DNA of 64,000 bases from Pseudopyrenochaeta lycopersici (Eukaryota; Ascomycota; Dothideomycetes; Pleosporales; Pseudopyrenochaetaceae). This document shows, in pieces, positions 11,095-21,957 of this stretch. How positions within the stretch are numbered: the first letter of the stretch is position 1; the number at the start of each line of letters is the position of its first letter. The notes beneath the pieces were generated by a model that was not told the origin of the DNA, did no database searches, and saw only the letters and a list, made by a program, of their open reading frames with translations. The stretch covers positions 2,046,001 to 2,110,000 of the forward strand of contig NHZP01000001.1 in NCBI GenBank assembly GCA_003313425.1, written 5' to 3'. The position numbers were made by a program, and so were the translations under genes.

Positions 11095-12728
11095 ATGCCT
11101 TCAGCCGCACGCTCTGCGGTGTCGACCGCCGTACTGCTTCTTGCAACATCTGTCGCTGCGCAAACTACCGCGGCGCCTCGTTCTACGACTTCGGCAGCGA
11201 CACCGTCAATCACTGCTGTATCCGACTGCCATCCTCATGGCACCGTCAAGTGCGTTTTCAATCGTTGAGATAATTGATGAAGAAGCGCTAACGACTCACA
11301 GTTGGTGCATGGTTGGGACTGATGAGTACCAGGTTGTCGGGCCTACCAAGACCGAGGAGATGGAAGCTCAATACACTGATTGCCATCCGCATGGTGTGAA
11401 TCTGTGAGTATCCGAACAACATATTAGAGATGACTGCTGACGTTCTAAAAGATATTGTGTCGATGCTTCTGGCGATGACGTTCAGATTCTTGTGGACAGC
11501 ACAGAGGGAGAGGGCGAGACTACGCCTACTGAGGAGCACGACGGCCATTCTGAAGAGACTGCAGAGCCGGCAAGCACTGAAGAGCATTGCCACTCACATG
11601 CAGGTGTTGAGTAAATACTTCCCGCCATTGCCTTACGTTCACTCTCCCAACTAACGAAACCTAGGCACTGCGTTGGCGGTGATGCAGCGGAAGAAGTGAA
11701 CTGCGATGCCACACAACGCGACTACAATATCCCGCTTCGTGTCGGGCTTCTTTTCGTCATCCTTGTTACTAGCGGCATCGGAGTCTTCACGCCCATTCTG
11801 ACGACTCGCTTCAATCTCCTTTCCCAAGACAACATCATCTTCGTGGTCCTAAAGCAGTTCGGGACTGGCATCGTCATTTCTACCGCATTTATTCACTTGT
11901 TCACCCACGCGCAGCTCATGTTCGCAAGTCAATGCTTGGGCACCCTGCAGTACGAAGCGACTACAGCTGCTGTTTTCATGGCTGGTCTCTTTTTATCTTT
12001 TTTCGTCGATTATCTGGGTGCGCGTTTTGTACAATGGCGCCAGAACAAACGCATTGGCTCTAGCTCTGAGGTCCCGACGAGTAACGATGATAAATCGACG
12101 GCGAATTCAGCATCTCCAACCCGGGAGAACGAGTTTATGCGCAGTCATGGCCTGGCCCATGCTCATGGTCATGTACACACGGCAACACCTATGGAGGAGA
12201 AAATTAATGTGATGAACTTGGAGGCGGGTATCGTCTTTCACTCCATCCGTAAGTTATCCGCACGACGTTTTCAATATTCAGCTAACGTAATATCCAGTCA
12301 TCGGTATCACCCTCGTAGTGGCTAGTGACTCTTTCTTTATCACCCTCTTCATAGTTATCCTCTTCCACCAAATGTTCGAAGGTATTGCCCTGGGTACCTG
12401 CATCGCCGAGCTGCCCAAAGCTGCCGCTTCTACGCTGCAAAAGCTCATTATGGCCGGAATTTTTGCTCTCATTACCCCCATTGGTATGGCGATCGGCATT
12501 GGCGTGCTTAATAAGTTCAACGGCAATGATCCAAGTACTATTGTCGCCATTGGCACACTGGATGCCCTCTCTGCAGGTATCCTGGCGTGGGTAGGCATTG
12601 TAGAGATGTTGGCGAGGGACTGGATGCATGGAAAGTTACTGAATGCCAATTTGGTAAGAACGGTGTGTGCTATGTTTGCGCTGGTCTCTGGACTGGTGCT
12701 AATGAGCGTGCTCGGAAAGTGGGCGTGA
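11095..12728 (+). CDS. Plasma-membrane ZIP zinc transporter with N-terminal CHxH modules
   Basis: Five exons, 11095..11249, 11302..11403, 11452..11610, 11665..12248 and 12298..12728, encode 476 residues. A signal-like N-terminus is followed by an extracellular region with three Pra1-type motifs: CHPHGTVNWC, CHPHGVNLYC and CHSHAGVEHC. Each motif is cut by an intron. The ZIP core starts at NIPLRVGLLFVILVTSGIG. It has a cytosolic His-rich loop (SHGLAHAHGHVHTATP), and the helix IV/V zinc-site signatures lie across the last intron (EAGIVFHSI, then LFHQMFEGIALG). The protein closes with a C-terminal helix. ZIP proteins import zinc; fungal Zrt1/ZrfC members work with a secreted zincophore. The divergent neighbour is that zincophore, so regulation by zinc starvation is likely. 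Confidence 0.9.
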
Positions 12729-13288
12729 TGGAAAATTTCATATGATCGCACGATACGAACTGATATGACTAATTGCTAAGCATTTACGAGGAGCACACTG
12801 GGTATAGAACTTCATCGCCTCCCGCAAGGAGCTTGCTAGTCAGGAATACAAATTTTATCATTCTTTATAGTCCAAACAGATATTTCATCAAGGCAGCTGT
12901 GTTCCACCGTTGACTGTTAATAGCCGATGATTGGTTGTACTCGTGAGCAAGTACTGTTAGTCATAAATTTTGAGTAAAAGTCCTTTGTAAGACAGGAAAG
13001 CGATGCTGGGAATAGATGAGTGTATGTATAAAGTCATAACGAAGGAGATCAAGACCTCCCACAAAACTCACAGTTTCCTGCTTCACGAGCAGCTGCGTCC
13101 AGAACCCCGACATTGTATATTAGAAACAGGTTTGCGGGTAGGAATTTGTCTTCTTTCAAGGTCAAGGCTGAGGCTCCAAGCTACATACTCCCTAATTGCT
13201 ACCAAGTTACCAAATTTGTACATATCCTTACACTCACGACGTCAACCGTCTTATCTAATTCTCCGAGGCTTGTTGCGGCGTTATTTCA
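12729..13288. other. Intergenic spacer
   Basis: 3' flank of the ZIP gene and upstream region of the next gene. No gene, repeat or clear motif seen. Confidence 0.5.
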
Positions 13289-14026
13289 ATGAACACTAGC
13301 ACCACGATGACATGCCCCGACAGCCGGCTCCCAAGTTTCTTTCCTGTGGTACCAGAAATCCGGAACAGGATCTACCACTTCGCTATGGAAGACCATCCCA
13401 CTCGAGTCACGATGAACAAATATACACCAATATCTGACGAAGTCCTCATGCCACACGCCCTTCCTAATCTTTGTTTCACCAACAAAGATCTCCGGCAGGG
13501 ATCGATTTTGGTGTTCTTTGAACGAACCCGCTTCATCTTTGAGCTGCCTTGCTTTAACGAAATAGTCAAATTCGAGAATTTCACTGATAAATTCGTCAAT
13601 AGTTGGGCGTCCATCCGCATGCTCACCTTCTTGAATATCTTTAATTATGGCGATATAGATGCACCTGGCGAAACATTCCCTGAAGCCATCGTCTCGAAGT
13701 GCACCGGGCTAGTGAGTCTGACGCTTGAGGCAGATGCAACAGACATGTTCCATTGGGTGGATCCTAAGCCAGGTAAGCCGTTTCGCACTGCAAAAATGTA
13801 CACAAAAGAGGAACTCCTCCATAGATGGGGATTTGAGAAATTATTCGAGATGAGGAATCTGAAATATCTTGAAGTTGTCTGTGCGGTAGATATGATAAAC
13901 TATCATGAATTTGATCTGAAAACACAAAGCTTGTTGAAAACCATGGTATTAGAAATGCTGGAAGAAGGGTTTAAGAAGAAAGGAAGAGTTTTCAAGATTG
14001 TGGTTGATAGCAAGGTATATCCTTGA
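13289..14026 (+). CDS. Hypothetical 2EXR-like fungal protein
   Basis: Single exon, 245 residues. The N-terminus (FFPVVPEIRNRIYHFAMED) matches the opening of the 2EXR/F-box-like families common in Pezizomycotina, in which a Leu/Pro-x-E-[IL]-R-x-x-I-[YW] motif begins the domain. The rest (LCFTNKDLRQGSILVFFERTRF) fits the same families. No transmembrane or signal segment is seen. Function is unknown. The ATG at 13289 is the first in frame and a second Met six codons later is also possible. Confidence 0.65.
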   Translation: MNTSTTMTCPDSRLPSFFPVVPEIRNRIYHFAMEDHPTRVTMNKYTPISDEVLMPHALPNLCFTNKDLRQGSILVFFERTRFIFELPCFNEIVKFENFTDKFVNSWASIRMLTFLNIFNYGDIDAPGETFPEAIVSKCTGLVSLTLEADATDMFHWVDPKPGKPFRTAKMYTKEELLHRWGFEKLFEMRNLKYLEVVCAVDMINYHEFDLKTQSLLKTMVLEMLEEGFKKKGRVFKIVVDSKVYP

Positions 14027-14323
14027 GATGATACGGAAAACTTTTTGGGTAGGATTTACAGAAATCACCAAAACATCAGCTCCCAAAATAATACAACTAA
14101 GATTTTTATTATTGGCGTGCTGAGACGTTTGTTCATGAATGATCATGCGTAATTCATTTTTACTGAGCTCATCGATCTCCAGGCAACGTAGCTTAATACA
14201 TGAGAGTAAAACGTGCAGGTTCGAAGGTCAAAGGTGTAATAAGGTAGAATTACAGCTATCACATCAACGATCTTTTAATCCTGTTTACAATCGAAACCTT
14301 TGCTCAATATACACCACAGTGAG

Positions 14324-15133
14324 TCAAGGAGACTGTACCAGTTGGCCCTCTTCCGCGAGATCATCGCCCTCATCTTGAGCCCTAATCTTCTCTTCAACAT
14401 TCGTGAATCGGCAGTTTTCCTCACTTGAATTCTTGGGACGCACGTCGTCTCCAATTGAGACCTCATCACCCGAGAAGATCTTGAGGTACTCCAATCCACT
14501 TGCTGACAAAGTAACAGTCTCGGTCGCACAATCCTGGGAGCTGTTCAGTGCGAGGTAGCGCCAGGATTGTAGGCCAGGGGCTTCCCGGTTTGGTGTGGCA
14601 AGGCAAAAGTGTAACTATGCAACTACTTGTCAGCCATACCTTTAAAGTACCGTTATAGCCTCGTAGAGTTCTAATACCTCGTGTATTGGAGTTGTCGATC
14701 GTGTGTAGCGATGGATCATCCGCTGCGCCATTCCAGTACCCAACCCGAATGGACTGACTGCAAGGTCGAGGGCAAAAAAAAGGCCGAAGGTGACCAAAAT
14801 ACAGATGGATCCAGTACACCAGAGGCAGCAAAATGCATACATGGACCGGTTGCCGCGCCTGCGGCTATGCCACGCCATGCTCATGAACCTGTTCTTCTTC
14901 TTGTCCGGTGTTGGCAGGCGTTCGCCCCAAAAGCCGCATTTCGATTCTTCGTCATGGTGCTCGGTATGTTTGGTAGATGCGAGCAAGGTTGAGTGAGTAT
15001 GCATGCAATCATCGGGTGAAAGTGGTAGAGAGTTGGTGTCGTCCGACTCTGCCGCCGGGGCAGGACAACGGAAGGGCGACTGGAGTGAGGCACGCCACAG
15101 CGCAACATCGGGGTCGAGATGGGGAATATGCAT
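14324..15133 (-). CDS. Hypothetical single-pass membrane protein
   Basis: Two exons, 15133..14678 and 14614..14324, give 248 residues. The intron is modelled as GTATTA to GCATAG (63 bp, GCTGAC branch); a shorter 36-bp alternative beginning GTACTT would also keep frame. A roughly 95-residue His/Ser-rich N-terminus ends in a basic patch (SRRRGNR) directly before one hydrophobic helix at about 97-124, with a cluster of four Cys/Trp residues at its start. The C-terminal part is soluble and acidic (GDDLAEEGQLVQSP). The basic-inside rule suggests a type II orientation. No family recognised. Confidence 0.55.
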
Positions 15134-15933
15134 CTCGATGTCGGGAATTGTAATATGCTCAGGGTGAATGATGCAGGAATTTTATGTTATGCTGGATAAA
15201 GAGTTTCCAAAGAGATCAACTGGATATGGGGGTGTGAAACTGGAAGTACTGGTAGTTGTCGCACCAAAGTAGATGAGTAAGAAGAGAACCATGGTGCAGC
15301 TTTGTGGGTGAGGTATCTTGGCAGCTTCGTCGGATGCGTTAGGAAGGTGTATCGGTTGCGGTACTGTGATGCGAAGAAAGTGCGTAGAGAATATGTCGGT
15401 TGCGGTTGGATTGCGGTGACGATTAATAGCATGAGGTTGGCAGGAGGTGGGCAGGAATGTATTGTGGCTGATCGGTTGTGTAACATGCACAAGAGCCACC
15501 AGCTCACTTACAAAGCACCAAGAAATGAACTAACGCAGCAGGGCCGCAAAGAAATGAGCGCAAGGTAAGTGGGCAAAATATGTAGAGATTGTTAAAAAGA
15601 GAAACTCTGCGTATGTATGCGGCTTCCGACTTATTCACTCTCCCCGCCAACGCAGTATTCAACATCACTAAAATCCAAAGACGTGAGACCTGAGTAAAAA
15701 AAGTAAGGAAATCAGCAGGTGTACGTAACAGGCTTGGATTTGCTAGCTCCTGGAGGACCAGATGTCTCGCAACCCCAGATAGCTGAAGAGCTGGGCTTGG
15801 ATGGTGTCTACTGCAGACTTGGTGGCAGTACGGAGGTCGCAGTGATATCTCGACGCGACTCGAATGTCGAGGATTATGGATTTCGATGTCCCCCTGTTGG
15901 CAGTACAGTTCAAAATATCGATGTCGTCGGAGG
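15134..15933. other. Intergenic spacer, no gene recognised
   Basis: Open frames of about 105 codons exist on the minus strand (15182-15507) in two overlapping phases; both read as low-complexity and lack a domain or supporting splice sites. I treat the stretch as upstream and downstream flank. Confidence 0.45.
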
Positions 15934-16960
15934 CTACGTCGCTCTACCAAATGCGATTGTTGTGGATCCACCTCCAAACAAACCGCTGTTAGCAGGACGG
16001 GCAAACGATTCAGCAGGTTTGGGTGCTTCTATCTTCACCGGCCAGGATTTGATGAGGAGGAGTGATAGCTCGTCAATAGATTCCAGCTTTGCTTCTATGC
16101 CTGGAATTTCTCTGAGATCGATCCTAAAATACTTGAGAAAAGCATTGACTACGGAGTCTCTTAGACCACGGTTCGCATCGGGAGTCAAGCCGTATACAAG
16201 CTGCACGGCATTGACAAAGTCTTCCGTGTTCACGTGGTGGTGAAGACAAGACTCGAACTTCTCTTTGGCGAGCCGATCAAGTCCGTCGACTTGGTACTTG
16301 TCGGCGAGAGCGTACATCGTTGCATGAATTGTAAGTGGATTGGCTACTTCTATTCCGTTCTGCGGTTTCTCTACAACGCTGTAGTCTGCTGGTCTATCTT
16401 TAGCTTTTGGGTCGGCCATAGGTTGGGCCACATTCGGCGTGTTGGGCGCAAGGCAGGAGCATTGGTCGGTGCCCCCAAAGCCACCGAACCCAGCGGCTTT
16501 GCGGTATCGCGAATGATAAGCTTTAGCGACAGCGGCGCTTGATTCAAATTGTTTTATTCCGTTGTAAAAGGGAATACCGTTGTCGCTACAAGGATCATAA
16601 TCGCCCAGGTAAAGGTATGCGATGAGACGTCGAATCATCTCTGGGTCATCTTCTGGTAAGTCTAGTCGCTTCTCGTCGGCCTCCTAGTGAAGCAGAAGCA
16701 TGAGTCATGGGTCAAATAGATCGTTTGAAGACCTTACCTTGCCTACAGCGAATTTCATGCTCTTCTCAAAAAAGTCGCATGTTGGGCAGACAACAACTTG
16801 ATGGACCCTGAAGACTAACGGTCCGCAGGTAATTGTAAAGTCAGTGAAGTCGCCATTCTTGTAAGCCCTAGGGATGTTAGCGACCGTTAGCCGGATTAGT
16901 CGGAAGCTCTTACTTAAGGATACTGGCAGGGCACGATCTCTGTTGCCTAAATATGCTCAT
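15934..16960 (-). CDS. BTB/POZ domain protein
   Basis: Exons 16960..16914, 16867..16738 and 16683..15934 give 308 residues. Introns start GTAAGA and GTAAGG and end CCTAG and ACTAG, and both joins keep the BTB reading. The BTB fold starts at about residue 16 (YKNGDFTDFTITCGPLVF, then VHQVVVCPTCDFFEKSMK) and continues as LDLPEDDPEMIRRLIAYLYLGDY. A BACK-like helical part follows (IHATMYALADKYQVDGLDRLAKEKF). It ends in a Gly/Phe-rich tail (NSGLFGGGSTTIAFGRAT). BTB proteins dimerise and may act as Cullin-3 adaptors; no Kelch or MATH domain is present, as is usual for these short fungal members. A second family member lies at 22857-24243. Confidence 0.85.
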
Positions 16961-17348
16961 GGCGACGACGCCACACTAGTGGATAGAGGGTCTGGCTGTC
17001 AACTTCGACTAGCGACCATGAATGAGGAGGAGTTGCAAGTTGGGGTGAACCCCCGTTCCGTGAAATCTGTCTATATATAGACCCGCTGCAAGGCTGTGGC
17101 ACGGCTGTGGAGATTTGCACCATATTGTTTCAAGTTCCCCCCCGCAGGCCCCAACCTTGCCTCAGATCCCAAAACGATTTCATGAACACCCCACTCTGCC
17201 CCGCATGACAGCATCCCGTTGTGACATTGATGTCATGGCTCTTAAACATATCGTACATGGCATATTTGTGTTCTCGTGGGACATACATTCTACATATCCA
17301 CCGTAGTTAAAAAGTAGTAAAGTAGTAGGGAACTACACCAACTCTTCA
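16961..17348. other. Divergent promoter spacer (BTB gene / SDR gene)
   Basis: About 390 bp between two divergent starts. A short C run (cccccc at about 17139) is present. No defined regulatory motif recognised. Confidence 0.4.
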
Positions 17349-18230
17349 ATGCAAACAAGACGCGTCGCAGGAGCGGCTTTGGTGACAGGAGCAGGATCTG
17401 GTAATCAAGTGCCACCCATAAGTTTCAATGACTTCCAATTGACGCGCCTGGCAGGCATTGGACGCGCCGTTTCCGTCGCTATCGCTGCTGCTGGCATCGA
17501 CATTCTCTACATAACAGACATCAACGCGTCTGGTCTCGAGACTACAAAATCTACCATACAGGAGCATGTACTTCATAACCATCCCAGCATAGAGATTATA
17601 CCCGGCGACATATCCTCTCCTGAGTTCATTGCCTCGCTCTTCGGCCAAATCTTCAGTCTCAACTACGCCGTGAACTGCGCAGGAGTTCTAGGACAAGACA
17701 AACCAACCACAGAAGTCAGCCTCGAAGAGTTCGATAGACTGAACAGTATCAACTACCGAGGCATGTGGATGTGTGTAAAAGAGGAGCTCAAGCTTATGCT
17801 CAGCAACGACATCGTACCTTACACAGGCTTTGCAATCTTAGAGAATGAGGCGCGGATACGCGGCCAGCGTGGGTCAATCGTAAACATCGCCTCGCAGCTC
17901 GGCATCGTCGGCAAGACACAGGCTTCTGTCTACACGGCATCGAAAGCTGCAGTGCTCTCAATGACGCGCTCCGATGCGATTGATTATAGTAAACCCCCGC
18001 ATCACATTCGCATCAACTCTATTTGCCCGGGTGTTATCGCCTCGCCGATGACGACAGACGAATCTGGTGAGGTGAGTCAGAGGTTGAAGAATGCGATCAA
18101 TATTGCCCCGATGGAGAGGATGGGCCTTCCGAGCGAAATTGCAGATACAGCGGTTTTCCTGTGCTCTGGGGAGAGCAGCTTTATTACAGGCCATGGTCTG
18201 GTTGCTGATGGTGGGTATGTTATCAACTGA
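17349..18230 (+). CDS. Classical short-chain dehydrogenase/reductase
   Basis: Exons 17349..17400 and 17455..18230, 275 residues. The 54-bp intron (GTAATC to GGCAG) has no in-frame stop; removing it restores the Rossmann loop TGAGSGIGRA, which is otherwise interrupted by 18 residues. Other landmarks are NCAGV, the catalytic SIVNIAS serine, and YTASK tyrosine-lysine, followed by INSICPGVIASPM and the C-terminal GHGLVADGGYVIN. The GAGSGIGRA loop with an Asp after the second strand (YITDIN) suggests NAD(H) preference. Substrate unknown. No other pathway gene is adjacent. Confidence 0.88.
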   Translation: MQTRRVAGAALVTGAGSGNQVPPISFNDFQLTRLAGIGRAVSVAIAAAGIDILYITDINASGLETTKSTIQEHVLHNHPSIEIIPGDISSPEFIASLFGQIFSLNYAVNCAGVLGQDKPTTEVSLEEFDRLNSINYRGMWMCVKEELKLMLSNDIVPYTGFAILENEARIRGQRGSIVNIASQLGIVGKTQASVYTASKAAVLSMTRSDAIDYSKPPHHIRINSICPGVIASPMTTDESGEVSQRLKNAINIAPMERMGLPSEIADTAVFLCSGESSFITGHGLVADGGYVIN

Positions 18231-19179
18231 TCGAAAGATGAGATTATACTCTTGGCTCTGTGATGTTTCAAATTCGCCTAGTTATCTACACCGATTGGTC
18301 TCGAGTATATTATCTCGTCTCGATTTATCTATCCGAAAGTGCACCAGTTCACGCGACTATACTCTGCTCTCGCCATTCACAGTTTCCTTCTTAGCGTGGC
18401 AATGTACTTAAAAACTCTTTTTCACTAGGAGAACTCCCAGAATCTTATAGGCTTGAGCGAAAATAACAGCTTCAACGCTAAAGTAACAGACGGGATCTCA
18501 AGTCTATATTTGACGAACAAGCTACATTCAGATCTATCAAGCATATCACCATGGTCCTATATAACCAAGCTTAACATGTCAATCTCTTCACAACTGTATC
18601 CCCATATCTCCACGCTCTACCTCAACAACCAAGCCTCCCCACCCCCCCCCCCCCCCCCCCCCCCCCCGGGCGCGAAACCAGCTCAGTCCCGCAAAGGTCG
18701 CCCGGTCGGCGGACGCCGGGCATAGCTAGGGTCAAAGAAGCGCAAAGGAAACTCTGCCTCTATCTTTCTTTTCAGCAATAAATGCGTGCACAGGCGATAT
18801 GCGAGCGTGACTTGGGCGAGGAAGACCAGCATATTTGGTACAGAAATGGGACTGGGAAAGCGATCACCGTAAGGAGGCAAGAGAAAAGTTTGATCTGATC
18901 ATCGATGTACGGTTTTATCTACAGTTATATACGGTTCAATATGTATTTGCTTGTTAGAAATAGTGATGTGTTTTGGGCCCGAGTAAATCAACAAAGTGCT
19001 GTTCGGGCGCGACGTCGAGCTACAGGGAAGTGTTTCGGGCCCGAGAAGGCCTAACGGCTGGGCAGAGCGCACAACATGTCTCCCTAGCTGAGCTTGGGGA
19101 ATATGCATCTTTGAGCCATCATCGTAGCTCGATCTTGTAAATGTAATGTCGAAACATTGCACAGAAGAGTCTTTTCTCT
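18231..19179. other. Convergent spacer with poly-C tract
   Basis: Space between the 3' ends of the SDR and the HET gene. A small open frame at 18453-18725 runs through the poly-C tract and encodes a proline run; it has no other protein-like feature and is not called. Confidence 0.45.
18642..18667 (+). repeat. Homopolymer run of 26 C
   Basis: Uninterrupted C tract (read directly), preceded by CCTCCCCA and followed by GGGCGCG. Length is likely polymorphic and may carry sequencing error. Confidence 0.9.
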
Positions 19180-21957
19180 TCACAATATAGTAACGCGTAC
19201 ACGCGGATCCTCCAGCGTGATAGATCCCCACGACGCACCCCTGGTAACCATCATAATATCCTCTGGCTCCAACTTCGACTTCCCTGTCTTCTTATCATTG
19301 TACAAAGCTTCTTCCTCAGCGGTGCGTTGCACTTCCTTTTCCTTCTTGACAAACGACGCGATGCCGATCCGCTCCGTGTTGGCGATGGCCTGGAAGGTGT
19401 AGCCTAGTTTCTCGGGGTGCTTGGTGATGTCTCTCAGTACGTCGTTGGTCGTAAGCAGGTAGCTGGGCAGCTTCTGATGCTCTCGCGCAATTAGGTTCCT
19501 GATTCCGGGGAGCTCTTGCTCGCTGATTGCGGGTGCGCGGTCTGTTTGGGCGCGCAGGAGGAGCGCGTGCCCGGCGTCGAGGAAGAGTGCGTAGCAGGGT
19601 GATGGGAGGGGTTCGTCAGCGAAGTCGAGATAGGCGTCACCCCAGGAAGTCTTGCGGTAGTCGCTTGCTGGGAAGCGGATTTCAATGGGGATACCATGGG
19701 TGCCAAATTCGCCCTGTCCGCGAGGGCGCGGGAATACTTCGTATACGGGTCCCTTGATGAAATGTTAGCTTCACATTATCACATGGTTATGCATATTGGG
19801 GAAGACAGACTTCCAGAACGAGCTTCCCAGCACTGACCCTCCCATACTCGTCCTCTCCACTCGGCGTGGTCGAGCAACTAATCACACGACAAACAAGGCT
19901 CTTGTACGTCAACGGCAAAAAGCGAACCGGAGCATCAAGATACGCCCACGACCACGACGGCGCCCGATACTGATCCGGCTTCTTCACAACACCCAACACC
20001 TTCCCCTTAACCGGCACCGCATCGTCAAACGACTCTTCCCGCGGATACACGCGCCAGAACAAGTCTTCCGGAAAGTGGCTCCCCCACAGGCCCGCGAAAT
20101 ACCGGTCCCGCGTTGCCTTTGCTAGGATGCGAACGAGCCCAGCCAGCGCGGGCAGCTTGTCGTCCGGCACGGTGAGTTTCCGCAGAGAGTAGTCTTGCAC
20201 GAGGCTGAGCCAGCCGCCGTGCCAGCGCCCGTTTGGTGCGGGGGAGTGCGTGCCGGGGATGAAGGAAACGTGCTCTTCGCCGACACCGTGGTCGTGGAAG
20301 GGCGTCTGTTGTCGCTGGATGAGCAGGTCGAGACTGAAGAGCGTGTTTTCGAAACTAAATCCGTCTTCGGATTGCATGTACCGGTCGCACTGGTAGTACA
20401 TCTGGTCCTGGGCATAGTGGATGATGCGGGAGGGCAGGAGGCGTTCTTGAAGCGTCCAGCCCCGAGTATTCAGTGGCTCTTTCTCGAGCGGATCGAAAGC
20501 AGCGCCAAAAGATCCAATGACGGCTTGCTGTGGGGTTTCCGTGCAGGAGCCTGGAAGCCACTCCTTTGATAGCGAGATTTTCGACGTGTTGCCTTTGAAG
20601 TGCTCAAACTGTGCGTGTAGCGCGAAGCCGTGGTGGTGCACCGTAGTGTTGTATCCCAACGACCGTGACGCAGAGGATTGATACGGTGTATCCATTCTGG
20701 GGGGAAAACAACCTGTCTTGCTATCTGTTGAATTTGCAGCCGAGATGGTGAGGTAGGAGTTTTGATACAGACTCCCCATTACCGACGCTTCTCTTTCCCA
20801 GTCCCGAGCATCGTCCTGCAGAATGCACAGGCAGTCTATCCAGAGGAACTGTATGCCTAGACGGCGCGTAATTTCAATGGCGTCTGTAAATGTCTTCGGG
20901 AGAGATGCGAGGGCGACTCCGCGCTTCAGAACAGCGAGATTTTTCGTCGTGGCAGTGAGCCTCGCTGACTTACCCCATGAATGGCTCAAAGCAATGTAAT
21001 TACCTCGCTGCCCACCTGGTTCTCGGAGCACGAATAAGTGCTCAGAAACCGATACGTCGAGCACGCGAGTCGGCAATATGGGGTCGCTCGGCGGTCCCCG
21101 ACACTCATGTCCTGTCATGCACTCATCCATCCAACGACGGACTCGTTGATACGCAGTGTCAGAATTCGACGACACCTCGCGAAAGCGGCGAGGCATGTAC
21201 GGTGGTGGAAAAGCTATTCTGCACTCAGTCCTGCTTTCACATTCAACACAGTCTATCGCATCTCACCATCATGCGCCGTAACCGCCAGAGCACTACCACG
21301 AATCTGCAGCGTCCTCCCCACATTATTGATGCTGTCAAAGAGATGACCTGACGCGCCAAACCGCGCCCCGATACCCATCAAGAACCAAGAGTCGAGCTGC
21401 TCTTCGGTCTTGGGGTTCAGTGGCGTCCACCAGTTCCCATACAGCCAGACACCCATATCCCGCGGGACCTGGGCGCGCAGCTCCTCGACATCAATACTCT
21501 GGCTCTCCACAGGCGCAACATCGTGTGCATCTACGAAGCCCGTCACAGCCACGAACTCCGACGCGGGCAGCACCATCTCCGTGCTCCACTCAGTGGGCAC
21601 GTGAGTGAAGTAGCCTCCACGACCACGCGTGACGACGTCGGATTCCATGGCCGGCATAGCGGGGCCCAGCACCTTGGTGTAAACTATTTTCCGGATTCCA
21701 TCCTTGTGGGTTGCATCTGGGGTGTTGACGGTCTCGTAGCGGGTATAACAAGGGCGATCGCCTTCCGCTCTTTTGCGAGACCGGCGGAGATTAGAGACTG
21801 CGGCGTGGAGGACGAGGGCGCAGGCTTTGCATGTCGCTGCTGACGCGAGTAGGGCGTCCAGCGAGGTGTGATGGGCATGTGCAACAGCGTCTTCGAAGGG
21901 CAGATTTTCCCACAACACATGCTTGCAGATGTCGCAGAGTGTCACGCGCTGCTCCAT
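19180..21957 (-). CDS. HET-domain protein (large, 888 aa)
   Basis: Exons 21957..21267, 21213..19811 and 19752..19180. Intron 1 runs GTGAGA to AATAG; intron 2 runs GTCTGT (an unusual donor) to ATCAAG after a GCTAAC branch. The N-terminal 230 residues hold a Cys-rich segment (CDICKHVLW, ATCKACALV) often seen ahead of HET domains. The HET domain begins near residue 300 with YIALSHSWG and has FLWIDCLCILQDD at about 353, then GWTLQERLLPSRIIHY. HET domains mediate nonself recognition and cell death in filamentous ascomycetes. The C-terminal 190 residues after intron 2 have no recognised domain. There is no NACHT/WD40 part. Confidence 0.85.

Noticed and set aside
15182..15507. Two overlapping 105-codon minus-strand frames
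   Set aside because: Overlap in different phases, low complexity, no homology signal visible.
18453..18725. Proline-rich open frame over the poly-C tract
   Set aside because: Its coding look comes only from the C homopolymer.
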